Of a stretch of DNA of 64,000 nucleotides, positions 39,201-53,726 are shown in pieces. Position numbers and translations under genes: made by a program. This DNA is from Triops longicaudatus. Taxonomy: Eukaryota > Arthropoda > Branchiopoda > Notostraca > Triopsidae. The stretch covers positions 186,001 to 250,000 of the forward strand of contig JAGQDJ010000064.1 of the NCBI GenBank assembly GCA_022885665.1, read 5' to 3'. The notes under the pieces are model-generated. The model searched no databases. It saw only the letters and a list, made by a program, of their open reading frames with translations, and was not told the DNA's origin. The first letter of the stretch is position 1. Every line of letters starts with the position of its first letter.

Positions 39201-42200
39201 CTCTGTCAAAATCATACGAAAGGTGTTGTTCATATACACCACATGTTGCAGTTGGGAAAAAGGTTTGCCTGTGTCTTTCTCCTGGTGGAAGATTTTCTTG
39301 CCCTCTTTTTGTTCCGTGCTCTTGAGCTTTTATGGGTCTCTTTTGATGGTTTTGGTAGTAGGAAGAATAAAGAGGCGGAGAGGAAGGAGGAGAAGGTTTG
39401 TCTGAGAGAAAAGTGCCGATTTTCCACGCGGTTTAAAGGATGAGCAAGCTTTTACAACAGGAAATGAGTGATCAATAACTAATACACTCACCACAATAAC
39501 CGTGGAAGCTTTTTCTCATCAGGTCAAAAACGGAGTACCGAACACACATACAGTGCAAGTCCATGAAGTGGGTATCATACGTATCTCTCGACACAGACAC
39601 GCACCTTTTGGCCTTCTGCACATTTCCTTAACAGTTTTTCCGAAAACTTTGATGAGAAAGTTTGGAAAGAAAGAGGATTTGATACTTACCCACACAGATA
39701 TTGAGAAACGAGCATTTATCCATGGGAAAAGTACGACTGAAAAGTTTTGTAAGCGTAAACAAATAACATGAACATTATTTACTGTTTTGTTCTTGGCACT
39801 CAATACAATCAAAATAAAGAAATAACAGACAATTGCTAAAAATAAAGACATAGCACGGAAATAATCAATATAACTTATTGGCTTATAATTTGGGAGGGAC
39901 ACATTTTAAAAATTATTTCGTTAAGTTCCTGACATAATTTCCCCAAATTTTTAGGCTTATCTTGTCAGGCATATAAGGTGCACTTTTGAAAAGCACTCGT
40001 CAATTTAATTCGTAGTCCAGCTCAGTAAAACTTCCGCAATTTTTTTTTTAAAACAACGAAAGCAGAACGTTAAATGTAGGAAGCAAGCGTTCACTGTACA
40101 TGGGCGACTTTTCGTAGTTTATCATGCCTTTCCTCCGCAACAGTCTAACGTTTCACGCCCAGTTTCACACGCAACCAACTTTGCTTCAATCTATCTTGGC
40201 CACAAGTAAACTGTTCCTGCTGCCAATTGTCTTTTGCATAACACTTCATTTTTGTCAGCATGTTGCATTTTTTCAAGGCAAAGGCTGGCTACTTCTTGTG
40301 TAGGCAATGTAACTATATCAACTCACGAGAATTACGAAAGCTGTCAAAAATTCATGGAACTGTTGAAAGTATTTTTAAAGAAGACTTTTCAGCAAAGATT
40401 TTATGGGAAAAAGTTTAGGACATAAGGATTTGTTTATGCTTTTAAAACTGTTCTGATCGAACAGATTAAAAGAACAATTTGCTGCGATAAGCGTGTGAAA
40501 TTGGCCCGGAAAGTTTTCAGAGGTTTTCTTTCTTTTTCCTTTAAACAATTTCCCAAGATCTCAATCATAAAGTTTTACAGGCTTACCTTCCATTTAACCT
40601 CCGGAAATGCACCTAATTTCTTCCCTTACTCTCCAAGTTCTCTTACAAATATTGCCACCGCTGCTTTTCGCCCCTCTAATTTTCTTCTCTTTTGCCAACA
40701 ATTTATCACCCATTAATACTTTTTATCTATTTATTGTAGCGTAAAATATTGCAGACACGACACCACGTAAAAATCAAAGGCTCCTACTGCACCAAGGGCT
40801 ATAAAGAGCTTATGGAGAAAACAATTAAATAGATATAAACATTAAAAATATTTGAAATAATGTCTGATAATAAAGTATTTAAATGTCAAAGCTTTCGCAA
40901 CATGATAAAATATTTAAAAATATTCTGCAATATTTGGCTATAATGGGCACGAGCTTTCAAAATTTGCTCCAAGTCTTACAGCTCAGTTTTTATTAGTAAA
41001 TATTTAGACACCATAATTTTCTGCTTCCTTCTGCTTTTATCCCTTGAAAGAATTCAAGAAAAAAAATCAACAAATACTTAAAACTTTTGAAACTCATGGA
41101 GAAATTTTACGGCCCCGCAAGCCACTTCCCTTCGGAAAACCATCAACCATTTTTCTCAATGAAAAGTCAAAATTCTTGAATGGAATCCCCCCTTTAACCC
41201 CACTCTCACCCCACGCTACAACTCCTCATACAGGTATAAGAAGCTATTCATGCACGAGCAATAAAAGTTAAGCTGAACTGCCTCCAAAGAAGCCTGTAAT
41301 TAAGCTTCCGGTTCAATTAACTTGAAAAGGAAACAGGATGGGTGGTTTGGACAAGGTGAAAGGAGGGTTTAACAGTTTTTACACCACCCCGCCATCCCTC
41401 CAAAGTGCCAAAATGTTTTCTTTTTCGCAGTTCGCAGAAACACGCCTTTTTGACAAGTTTGGAAACCATCCACTTTTCGCGCCATTAAGAGTTAAAGGGA
41501 GGTAAGCTGAGAACACGTTCGAGTCTCTTGCTCAAAACGTCCCAAACACCTTCACCCTCCTTTGCTATGCTCGTTCTTATCTCACGGACGACCGCAAAAA
41601 GACGGAAAGAACGATTAAGCGCAGTTAAGTGGGTTAATTAAAATGTGCAAACAAGGTTCGATTTCCGGTTCCCACTGTGTATCGTAATTGCTCTTTACGG
41701 GCGTTTGAGTTTCGCAAACTTTGTATGAAACTTTAATCGTGGAGAATTCAGATAGTTAAAATACACTAATACTACCAAGTTTTAAAAAATAAAGCGTAAT
41801 GTTTCAATGAAGCAATACTACGTATTTAATTTTTTTCCTCCAGCTCACCAAAAATTAACTTTTAGTCACGTATTACCGAAATTTACAAAAAAAAATTGCT
41901 TGAAAAAAAGGAGAAACAAATATTTACAGTACAGAATGTTTTGGGAGTATTTTAAGCTTACCAAAAGCTATCTAAAAAATCTCAGGAGCTCATATCGAAA
42001 AATAAAAAAAGCAAGGAAAAGAAGCTAAGCGAAAAAAGAAGACAAATCTAAAAACCTTTGAGAAAACCATTTTCCGGTTGGATTGGTAGCCAATGGACCT
42101 TTTTCCTAAACTCTCCAAAACTTCTTTTTTAAATATACTTTACCTTTTATTTCCACGCTCTCTTGAAGCTTCTCATGCATTTTCGCGTTTATCCTGACGA

Positions 42201-42721
42201 TCAGCTTTGAAAGACGGATAATTTCCTTCTTTTCTAAGAAAACAAAACTTCAGAGCTTCTTTTTTTTTCCTGTGCGTCAAGCCTCCTTGATCCTTTAATG
42301 GCAGCGCTTATTAGGGAATGAAGCGGTGCATTACATCGGCCTTCAACCAAGGAAATTCAACCACATCCAAAAGCCGATTATAACTGAGTTTTCTTTATAT
42401 ACGAATCAAAGGACTTTTTTCTTCAACTACCCAAATAAAAAAGGACACAGTTTATTAAACACAATTGAACGCTAGGTTGCGTTTCCCTTAACTGGTTTCA
42501 TCTACACATTCTCATAAACTTCAGTAACGAAGTCCATCTGACTTTAACTAGATTGTCTTTACGGCGTTTTACCTTGGATCAAGTCACAGTTCCAGTGCTA
42601 CACTGATAAGAATTGTTACGCATGTGTCTAACGGATGCTAAAGTTTTATCCAGTGGGTGAAAATCATGTGTTCATATATTGGCCATTATCTCAAAATTTG
42701 GCCAGGTATGATAATCTATTG

Positions 42722-42860
42722 CAGTAGTTTTCAAACATTTTTTTTATTCGCGGCTCCTCCGGTATATACCCCATTTGGAGCCCTTGTCCCTATTTGGAGT
42801 ACTCGTGAGAATCCGGGCAACAGAACTCTGATAGCAACGAGGCGTTGAACTCAGATTTGA
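42722..42860. mobile_element. hAT-like terminal fragment
   Basis: The sequence starts CAGTAGTTTTCAAACATTTT and continues with ttattcgcggctcc. This closely follows the widespread hAT terminus pattern (CAGTGGTTCTCAAAC, a T run, then TTCGCGGC). No matching right terminus was seen within several hundred bases, so the right boundary given is arbitrary and the copy is probably truncated. It is nonautonomous as seen. Confidence 0.45.
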
Positions 42861-45800
42861 GCGCTTTTCGGATTGACGGAACTTATACGTCCCGCATTGT
42901 TCGAAGTCGATTGTATTGACACGACACTTGCAGGCTGATAGAGTTTGTACACAACTCAAGCTTAGTGTTATGTGAAAGAGATTATCTTGAAGGAATCACA
43001 CATTTTTTGTCACTTTGGGCAAAATTAAACTGATTGGGTCAGCGTGATTGCTTCGGTTTTTGCCTTGAATAGAACCCTGTCTCAATATTTGCTATTTTCT
43101 CCCGAACAAAGGTGAGTAAGTTACTTGGTCAATTATTTTTAGTTAACTTCTTAGTAGGCAAGGTACCATAAAAAAATAAAGTAAACTCAAAAAGACCAAA
43201 CCTATAATGGTAACAAAAAGTCTCAGCTCCTACTCACGAAATTAAGAGTAGGAAATAATAACTCGTTTTTTTTTCTGGTTCTATACTCTCCATTACTCTA
43301 TACTGGCACTACGAATTACATAATCTTCTTGACAAAATACTACGATTTCATAATTGCGCCTATAAAATCTTTAACTACCTTGTTGAGACGGTTGGAGCTT
43401 TACAATGCGCTTTAATGTAATCATTCTGTGGGGGTCAGTGCAACATGAAAATAGGACTATTTTCGAGTGTTGATCCTACAAAATAACCAAGTGTCTTTTT
43501 TGATAAAAACACCTTACTGGTACACTAACCATTAATCAACAAAGTCCAAAAAACAGCCTCACTCGAATGGCATTCTAGCTTTCGACTTTCTCGAATCCGA
43601 ACGAGGAATAGTAGTCACCTTAAAAGAAAAAGCGGTGTGACTGAAGTCCACGTTTCTTCCTAACACGGGAAAACTGAAATTTGATTCACAGGACACTTGT
43701 TATCTCCTTGTGCTTCGTATTATAGCCACTGTCATCCGCACCGTTTTTGAGTATTTCAGTAGCATCAACACTAGCAAAACGTGTTTGTCTTAATGTCCGC
43801 AAGACAAGCTGAATAGTGTCAATAGTCCGCATAGTAAAGTGTGCCCTTATAGGAAACACGCAAAAACGTACTTCGTGTTTTTTTGTTTTGTTTTTTTTTT
43901 TCTCTTTTTTTTTAGATTCTCATTTTGCGCTAAAAAAATGCCCGTTTAAATGTTGAATTCCTTAACAGTTTGAAAAGAGACCAATGGGCACCAATTGTAA
44001 CGTGCTGCCAATCTTTTAAATTAAACAGAACTTAACGTTTATTTCTTTTTTTATTAATTTCCTTGAAAAACCACCATTTCAAAGCAGCTTCGTAAAACAT
44101 TTAATCTCAATCAATACAACTGGCATGACAATTATTTTGAAAACATGTTTCATATGCGTTTTTTGTCAGCAAACTCGAAAACGCCACGGATAAAAGCAGC
44201 GGAGAACAGCTCCCAGAATCCGGTTACGCGTTAGAACTATTAAGCAATTTGGCAAATTATCCAAGCTTCGCCTTAAATGGACAGAAAGCTAAATAGAATA
44301 AATTCAAATGTTTGAAGCTCTTAAACTTTTTTCCTTTTTTTCTGTTAAAAAATGTATCACGGACACCGTGCACTTGTTATTATATCCTCCCTTGGCTTGC
44401 TTCCTAAGGAGTCTAGAGAGAAAATAGATCTGGAAATTGTTAATTGAATGCTAAGTGGCAACAGCTTTCGTCCTTCTCCTTTTAGGAGCAATCGTTTGAG
44501 AAGGCAAACGGATCTATCAAGCGTACAAATCGTGTCTTGATAAGACGAGCGAAACCATTAGCTGCGTGTCAAGAATTGGTAATACCGGTCCCTAAACATC
44601 AAACAATCGCTACCTTTTGTCCATTTCCCTTCTACATATCTTTCTCCACTACCTTGCCTCTTTCGGCCTCCAGCTGCCTACGTATGACCTTTTTTATACG
44701 GGAGTTTTGACGTCCGACATAGACGGACTCTTTCCGGGTCCTTGATTTAACTCCCTCTGCGGTAAAAATGAATTATGGTTACATGTGAGCTTGTCCATCT
44801 CTTTTATAAGCATACCTCACAGTTAATAATATATTCGACATCATAACCAAATCTTCAACCCAGCAAAATCACTCAGAAAAGGGTCCATTGCTTGAAAAGG
44901 GGTCCGTGTCCCAAAATAAAGTCGAAAATCAATGCTCAAATTATTGCATTAGGTTTAACTTGATGTCTATAAGGATGTCATGCATTTAGTTCTTGTTCGG
45001 TAAATTTTTATTTGTGGTAAAAATTAAGTGATAATGTGTGCCCGTTTGAAAACTATTTGGGGTGATTTTTATTTGTATTTTCTTCTTTTTAAACCAAGGC
45101 CTCTTGACATGTCGGATATGTACTCGTTCAAAATTAATCGCAGCTTCCCATCTGTCTCCCTTGGTTCTTTTTTCCCTTTCTCAGGCGGGAGACCGAAACT
45201 TGGCCGTTTCTAAAGGCAGACTCCACGAAACCCTCCCACCTTCCGTGAAGAAAAGGTTGAGAAAACTCGCCAGATAGAAGAAAGAAAGATTGGATATCCT
45301 TTATCGAGTCTTGGTCATCTTGTCAACAGTTAGGAAAGGCGTGGGAAACCCACTTATTATCATCACTCTTCTTTCTTCATATTTTGGGGTGGTTTTCTTC
45401 CCCTTCTTCTCCAGCTCTTCGTGATCTTCCTCGGTTTTACTCTGTTCACACAATTAAAAAGTTACCTAAGCTTACACAGAGCCTTTTACGATAGTCGCCC
45501 TTCCTTCTCAAGAAAATCTTCGCCCTTTCCCCTCAAAACTTTTCCAGGCCGATTACCAAACACGCAATAACAATAAGCCATAAGTGCGTTATGTTGTCAC
45601 TTTGAAACGTGACCACTACTCTCCAAAAGTTTTAATACCGAAACGCTAATTAATACTCCCTTTTGTTAGCTCAGAGAACCCGCCCAATTGTTCCCGGAAA
45701 AGATAAACAGATACGAATCTTTTTACCCACTCATTCCGCTCTTCTCATTCCTAATTCCTGTCGTCAGATAACGAATGCGAAATAGACAATGGCAAAAATT

Positions 45801-46019
45801 CTGCGATACCGAGAGTAACTCCCAATTATTGCTCGCAATTAAAGTAACAAAGTTAAACCTTAGCTTTTATTCTATCCAAAAGTAAAAGAACGCAATTACA
45901 AATAATTACGCAATAAATTCATTAACAAAGAATAGAGATCTAAAATATTCGACATTTTTTTATATAACAAGTTTGATGAAGTGTCACAGATTTTACAATA
46001 AGAGTTTCTATTAAATAAT

Positions 46020-46047
46020 CATTAATTAATTTTCATTAATTAATTTA
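46020..46047. repeat. Duplicated ATTAATTAAT motif
   Basis: Cattaattaatttt is followed immediately by cattaattaattta, a tandem 14-base unit with a single terminal difference. Each copy is a palindromic array of TAAT homeodomain cores. It is consistent with clustered homeodomain sites, but simple AT-rich duplication is the null explanation. Confidence 0.5.
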
Positions 46048-49000
46048 ATCAAGTTAAAATTGTCGTTCAACTACTTCCACAATCTTAGCTGTGTAATTCG
46101 AAACTGTCAAACTATTAGAAGTTATGGAACTTTTCTTTTAATTCAGAAAAATAACGGAACAAAATAATAATTTGAGGAACGGAACAAAATAAACCTCTAC
46201 TTGCTCTTTTTACACACTTTACAAGTTTCTTTTTTTTTCCTTGTGTACTAAATGACCTGTTGGGGAAGAGAAGTTCTCTCCAGTAGGCGTGGCAACAAAG
46301 AGACCTGGAAAATGGAAATCTCGCATGTGAATGTGTCTACTGGATATGTCAGACCAAATCAGCTCATTAAGGCAAGCGACCATGCAAAAACGCCTGCCTT
46401 TTCTTGGCTGGACTTGCTGTCTCTTCTGGAAAACTTGGGGGATAAAAACTGGGTGGGTCCGACCTAGCTAACAGCTGAATGTAATTTTCATTTTTTAACT
46501 TTTCTTTTTTAGATCTTTTTTAATTTTGCGGAGGACTGAAAACTGGTCTGCTATTCAAGTTTGTATATGGAAAGCTGTCTATCATAATGCCGCGTTCACC
46601 TGTCTAACCAACCCAAGATTAGGTGTGTGGAGCTCATTAAAACAAAATTTGCTCGGGTAAACCTGAAAAAGAGTGAGAGTAACATAGAAGCTGACACGCT
46701 TCGCACACACACAAAAAAGTATAGCAAAAACCAGAAGTGTAATTTAGACTTTTGACCAGAGAAGTAATCCTTCAAAATGGACGTAACCAATTAAAGAAAT
46801 GTCTCTTTTGTAGAAGACTCTTGCTAATATCTTGAAAAGGTGATCAAGGGTTTGCCAGAATACTAAAATCCAGAAAACATTTGTCCCGTTAGAAGTGAGA
46901 AAGTGTTGTAATCCGAAAGTTTAACACTGTTATAAGGTAGAGCTAAAATCTTAAAATATCATCAAATGACAAAATAGATCACATTCCAAGCAGTGTATAG
47001 TTAACACGAAAATATTTTTCAGGAGTCCTTTTCATGACACTGCCCTTTCCGACTTATACTTCATGCATTTTAGCGAAAAAAAATGTTCGAAAACACATGG
47101 CGTGGCAAATGAGTATCTTTTGTTTAGCGACTGAATATAAACGCTTGGATATTTTTCTTGCTCACTTTCTCTACCAAGATATATCCTAGGCAGTGTTCAC
47201 TAGCATCTACATTCTTCCGCTTCGATGACTTACTTCTACACAAACTAAGCGTAAAATTTACCTATAACTGAGTCTATCGGAGTTCATTTGGCTTACTAAC
47301 AGAAATAACGATCAGTATATCAGATTAATGATTTTCAAACGCATTTTAGTTATATACTTATACATTATCTCGAACAGTCGACTTAGGTTTACACAAGTAT
47401 CTTTAGTTTTTTCCATTTTCAAACAATACAATATCAACTGACTATTGCTTACATTTTTCACGCTTAATATTTTTTTTCGCATTCATTTAAATATTAGGTA
47501 CTTCAATCAATATGAAACCATTAGCTGTCCTCCTTTCATTTTATTTCTCCTTTCTAATCTTTCTTCTTTCGTTCGTCAGGTTGTTGGCGTTAAACGGTAC
47601 TGTGAAGAAGACAATTCCGGGATAAAGACATCCATCACCTGGAGTGACAACCGCGACAGGGATATTTGAATACAAGAAAGGAAAAGATGGACTGAAAAAG
47701 CAAGACATTTTGAAACCACTAATACGCTTTCACGCGCTAGAGTCCAACCACGGTGGCGTACTAATCGGGAATATTTCATTTGATGACGAATTCTGTAATG
47801 TAATTTGTCATTCTATTTAAACAACGCAGAGCTACTGAAATCGAAAAGTTGTCGCACATTTTATGCATAATACGGTAGTTTTCTGAATTATTATGCAACC
47901 TCAATCCCTCCCAAGAAAAAGTCACATTGTCATTTTCCAATTGCACTGTGTTTTCCTTGAAGGGTGCTGTAAACGAATACAGTTGCAAGTTGTAAATGCA
48001 TTCGTTTCCTGCGCTGTAACGTACAACCTTGCGAAGGATTCAAGTCTTACCATTCCATACGGTATGCCTGACTTCGACATCATACTGTCAAATATAATAC
48101 TGTAAAGAAAATCTGTTCCCCTTTTGCTCTCACTAATTAAATGGGGTGTCGTTTTCTCCGTGAAACACTTAAAAACGCTCCTGTTCTAAACCAGTCTTCC
48201 CGACCACAAAACCCTGTTCACTCCACCTGCGCATATATAAACTTACATGCAACGGGATGTGTCTTCACCATTCCAGCTTGATGGGAAAATTGAGGAAAAA
48301 ATGCTGAAAATCGAAGCCTAAACCGCAAATTTCCTCCTAATCTCTTCAAGTTTACTACACATCCTCCTCTGCCGTCCCAACACGCCTTAACACGATATCC
48401 CATTCTTTCCTGCGTATCAGCAACCCAATTTTCACTTTTTTCTTTCTACCATCCCCACCCTCTTTCACCTCCTCCTGCGAGTTCTCTCAAGTAAACTCTG
48501 TTGAAGATATGCTGGCTGTAATACCTTCCCTTCCAGGCGATAAAACTGCCAGTACTCCGGGGAAGCTTCATCTGCTGTTTTCCATCACGAAATCTCTCAA
48601 ATTTCGCCACAAAAATAGTTCCAAGCTCAGAATCCTAAATTCCAACTTCTTGCAAGGCTGGCTTAAACTCTCTAAAACAAAAGTAAAACTTCCCTTCAAG
48701 CTACTTAAGATTAGAAGGACTTTACCACAATGTGAAAAAGTCCTCAAATCGTCGATGGTGGGCTATCAAATTCAGCTACCGAAAGCATCTAACAGATTTT
48801 TTCTGTCTTCGGTTGACTTATAAACATGAAACATCGCAGAAAAAAAAATATTGAAAGAAGGGTTATAATAGATATCTGTTTAGCTACTTTGTGCAGCGCC
48901 ATGGGAGGTCTTAACGCTATCTAATTACGTTCAGCGTGTAGGACGACGATGATACCCAATCTTAATAAGAAAAAATCTGACTTCGATAAGTTGCACTGCA

Positions 49001-52000
49001 ATAGAAGCTCGCCAAGCCTGAAGCCTTTTAAGTAAACCACTCGAGAGCTTCTTGTTTGATCACTAAGCCAGAGCCATGGCCCACCTGCAGCTAAAACACA
49101 GAAAAGAAGCGAGAACGAATTTGATACTATTTTTTATTCCATACCGCACCTTCCCCTTCTACTGCAACTCTCCTGTGTACCTGCGTTTTCATCGTTCACG
49201 TCCCACCCAATTTACCTTACCAATCTGTTTTATCGCTTGGAAGAATTTGCTCCAAGATTTTTGAATATCTAAATACTTTAAACACGAAACAAAGGCGATT
49301 TTGGTAACCTGAGCATTATGAGAACAGACTCGGTCCAATTTTGTTATTAAAGGATTTACCTTTTTCCTTTCAGAGGAACTTTTGTCTTAACAACTTGAGG
49401 TAGATGTTTCAGATTACACAGCCGTGAATCTGCTTTCGGTTTCAACAGTTGTAACAAATTCTGAAACAAAAAAGAGAGATAAAGGAAAGCTTGACGACTT
49501 ACCCAGGGTCGAAATCACAAGGAGACGACTGTGAAGATGGTGACAAACGGATTTGCGGCTCGTTATTTTTGCATTACAAGACGATAAACTGGTGAGAATA
49601 CATACCAAATACTTGCAGGTTTTTCGTCACAGGGCTTAAACTTTTCAAAGTGTACAAGAAAAAGGAAGTTTACAGTTCTTTTGCTTTCGTTGGTGCTCTT
49701 CTAAAAACCGGATTAAATATCCCTTGAAGACTTCTTTCGTTTGACTTTCCGTTTTGTTTTTGATTTAATGAGAACACAGTCGCTTCACTCGTGATGTTTC
49801 TGTACGTTGCACTCACACTTTCCAACGAAATCGTTAACCACGAGGTACACGCACATACGAGATCAATAACGGGCTTCTGCAATAAACGAATTAGATTAAA
49901 TAATTAGTATTTACATTGAGTCCAAAGAATAACGAAAATTAACGGTTGACCAAGTTGATTCCCCAATATTCAGCCCAAAATTTCAGCAGAAAAACGGGCC
50001 ATTTGGAAAAAATATTTTGAAATTAACTAATGTAATGTTTCTATTGAGTTTTATTTTCTTTTATATCTTCTTTTGCTATTATCTGCGCTTCAATCTTGTA
50101 AATAAAAATTTTTATTCATTTTCAAACATCACTATGCTGTTACACAAACTGTGTTCGCGTCACTTTTTAAGGGAAAAATTACTTTGTCGAGTCAACTTGA
50201 ACAACAGTCGGTAAACAACGCAAGAAACAAGCTTTACAATATACAACAATAGTCAATGTCCTTCAAACAATCGTTTCCTTGTAAACTTTTGCCATCTTTT
50301 GTGTCCCAAATTCTTTTCTTCGCCTCTCTCTTCATCTCTTCCATTTCTTTGTAACCTTTGTATCTCGTTCAATGGCACTTAATGGGCGGTATTTAACTCG
50401 GTACACAGTTACTCTAAGTACAATACAAAAGTCCCCCCAAACCGTTTTTCGTTATTTTCATCTGAGTGCTGTCAAAGCGTGTAGGCGCATTTTTTGAATC
50501 TTTAAAACTGTTCCAAAACTCCACAAGATCTCCTTTGCTTCTCTTTGTCCATTTCTTTTCATTTTACGCTTTTGTCAACTTAATTCAAAACTTCTCTAAC
50601 CTTTTCCATAACAAAGAAAATACCGTCACCCTATCAAGTCACCATTCTGGAAATTTTAATCGATCGCTATCTTCCGCTGTTTATTAGCTTTTATCACCTG
50701 TCGAACATTAAAACTTCTTAAGTAACCCACCGAAAAAAATAAAAAAGTTCTACGTTCTTTCGCTAAGCACTTATTTTCCTATAAACTAGCGTGATTGTTC
50801 TTTGCCAGCGTGCATAGTTAATATAACGATGACTGTGATTTATTACATGTAAAACACCCTCATCACTTTCGTAACAGTTACATTATATGCGTCGCTGTTA
50901 TAGAAATGAGGCAAAAAGCATATAAATACGGTGGTTTCTAAACTTTTCGGAGCAATGTATTCTACCACGTCGGATAAAAAAAAATAAAAATCCCAAACTA
51001 ACCCATGTCACTCACCTCTCTGCATAACGATACAACTGGTGTTTCGCAAATACACAAAATACTCTAGACTTCCTAACACAATTTCAAGCCCCATCCATCT
51101 TGGAGCTTTTCGTTAAGTCCACGTTGCACTTGTGCTCTCTAAACTAAAATAAAAGATAACAAAAATGAAAATATTGGCAAGAAACACTCAGATTATCACA
51201 ATTTCAAAGTACGCAAAACTTTCACTTTTTAGAAGCTGCTCATTGCGCTATCCATAAGCACTTATTCGATTTACTTATATTTTATAATTTCCAGTCAATT
51301 CAAACAGAGCATCATTAAAAATATATTAAGGAAAGCAAGTTTTCTTTCGTTCCTATTGTATGTTATAAAAAGTAGCAGAACGCCATAAAGCTATGCCTAA
51401 AATCATCAATTCTAATCAAATCCAAAGTTCAGCCAGAAGATCAAACCAATATTTACTCCGGGGCTATTATCACACGCTTCGCTCCAATTTTTCTTTTTCT
51501 TTTTTTTTTTTTGTAGGCTGCTACTTTTTCTTAACTAAAGGTTAAATGTCAGTTTTGATTTTAGTTTCCTAACAGAACATCAAGCTCTTTTTAACGTGGG
51601 AACAACATCCCAAATGTTCCTTTTCTTCCCAAAAAGAGCCGAAGATCAGGATAAAAACCATACTACGCCCCTTACAGCCCTCGTTTACGGTTTCCCAGTC
51701 CCAAAATCAAACAAAGCACAAAAAAGTGATCTCGCACCTTCACAAGATCCCGCTAAAAATCTCCTTAATTGCTTCCAAGTTAGCTTTTCGGTCATTTTTT
51801 ACGAGAGAGGCAAATATTATAAAAGAGCCAATGAGAAGAGCAGCTTGCAGCCTCCTAACTCTTTCCCACAATGATGATAACAAGTTTCCAGTCATAAAAC
51901 TTAACTCGTTAGGTTCATCTTTACTAAAACATAATAGATTGGCATTTGTGCGTAAAATCAAACACTTCTATTCCTCACGGAAAAAGTTGATTAATATATT

Positions 52001-53726
52001 GCATCCCATTCCAATACAACGACTATAATGAAACAAATTAAATATACTTTAACTACGCTCTTAATGTTATTTAGTACCCATAAATATTACAATGCAAAGT
52101 AGCATTTCAAAACACAAGGAAAAGTGACAAAGCGAGCCGATTGAAAAAGTGGATATTATTAAACAGTTACCTTGCTAAATTTTTAATTAGCTTCAGAAGA
52201 CTATTATGACATGAAGTCGTAATACCCTTGAAGTTCTGAGCAAACCAGCGCGAAAACAGTACATGAGAGAATGTTGGTGCTAGTCTCTATTGGTGGGGAG
52301 TTTCCATTGCCGGGATTGGCATAATTGGTATCCTACTGTACAAGCTATTTTCCAGCAAATGAAAAAAATAATACTAAAGTAGCTCGTCAAATAAAGAATG
52401 ATTCGTCGCCATAAACCAATTAATGCTCCAAGCTGTACAAGTTAAGGGCCCTCCTAATTAAGGATATTATCATCTTAATTCACTCCGCCCTGTCAAATGC
52501 CATAAACAGTCATTGGGAACTATTCACCAAAGCTTTAACGAACAGTGCCCTTCGCAAACAGCCTATCACTTCCAACAAGGCCAATACCCAACGCCCGCAA
52601 AGAAACGAGAAAAAAATTATACGTACACGCGAAGACCGGAAATGGCAATCAAGTAATCAAGTCTTATTACTCTCCTTCTCCTTTTCTTCCTTCTATTTGT
52701 TTATTGGTTAGCCAACACAGAAGCTCTTACAACAGCCCCCAATCTCCTAACTTTCCAGGTGCAGAAGCCCCAAAAAAGGACTTAATTAGCATATCATATC
52801 ACTAATTTGAGCCTGATGTCTCTTGTTTTTTTTTCCCACCGGTCTCTCATTTTTCATTGTTTTCTTCCCCCAGTCTCTTCCTTAAGGGTCTCATATGCCC
52901 AGAATCGACTCAGACTGTAAAATTAAGGGCTTCGGAGTTGAGGCCATAAGGCAATCAACATTCGGAGAAGGCAGAGGAAGGGCAAAATTCACTTATTGGG
53001 ATATTATAGATGGCTGATAAGCTTGAGAAATCTCACGCTATTATCCTAATAAGCTGAGTGAAGGCAAAAAGTAAGATCAAAGCTATTGTTGCCTCTGTTG
53101 TCGACACGCTACTTTGTGATAGTGGACAAATTGGAAAACAGGGATCACCTAATTTGCCCTTAAACTTTTGGCTTTTCTTTATCAATGATGGTTTCCCAAA
53201 GAGATGCAGTCACTTAGATGTTCTATTGTTAAGTGGATAACAGAAACTCAGCAGGCCGTGGGAAAAAAGGCTCATTATTCGATTCAGGCCTGACGGCAGA
53301 AAAAAAATCCTTTTAGCTTTTTCTATGCAAGGGTCGATCTTTCGTCGCTCTAAATACTGTTTATTTTTTTTTGCAAAAATAGATACACTGTTAGACAAAA
53401 AAGCTTTAAATGAAATTGGTTAAGATCATCATCAATACATTTTTTAGTAAAAATGGATTTAATGGAATTTACAACGAACGTACATAAAATGTATAGTAGA
53501 CAAGTATACCCTTAACAGAAGAGCTCTACTTACTGTATATAAAATTGTCACAGAAGCATTCGTTTAATGTATTCTCCTCATAATTATCCTACTATTTATT
53601 ATATCTCTCTCATAACTATTTAACTTACAATTATTTATTTTTAAAAAAGTATCCTACCTGTTCGATAAAGGCACGGCAATTGATTTTCCCTCCAACTGTA
53701 ACACTTTAAGAATAAAGTGACTAACA

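Larger units (their letters stand above)
34331..42720. other. Gene desert, second part, with G-poor pyrimidine-rich tracts
   Basis: No gene was recognised. On the + strand, about 34,340-35,130, parts of 37,450-38,560 and 40,490-40,720 are markedly rich in C and T and poor in G. The longest open frame of the desert (37455-37958, 167 codons) falls in one of these skewed tracts and has a low-complexity Phe/Leu/Ser composition, so it is judged noncoding. Other contents are a C5-A4-G5 hairpin (35,276-35,289), a 17-bp direct repeat (35624/35655) and a perfect 11-bp inverted repeat (36238-36272). Confidence 0.5.
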
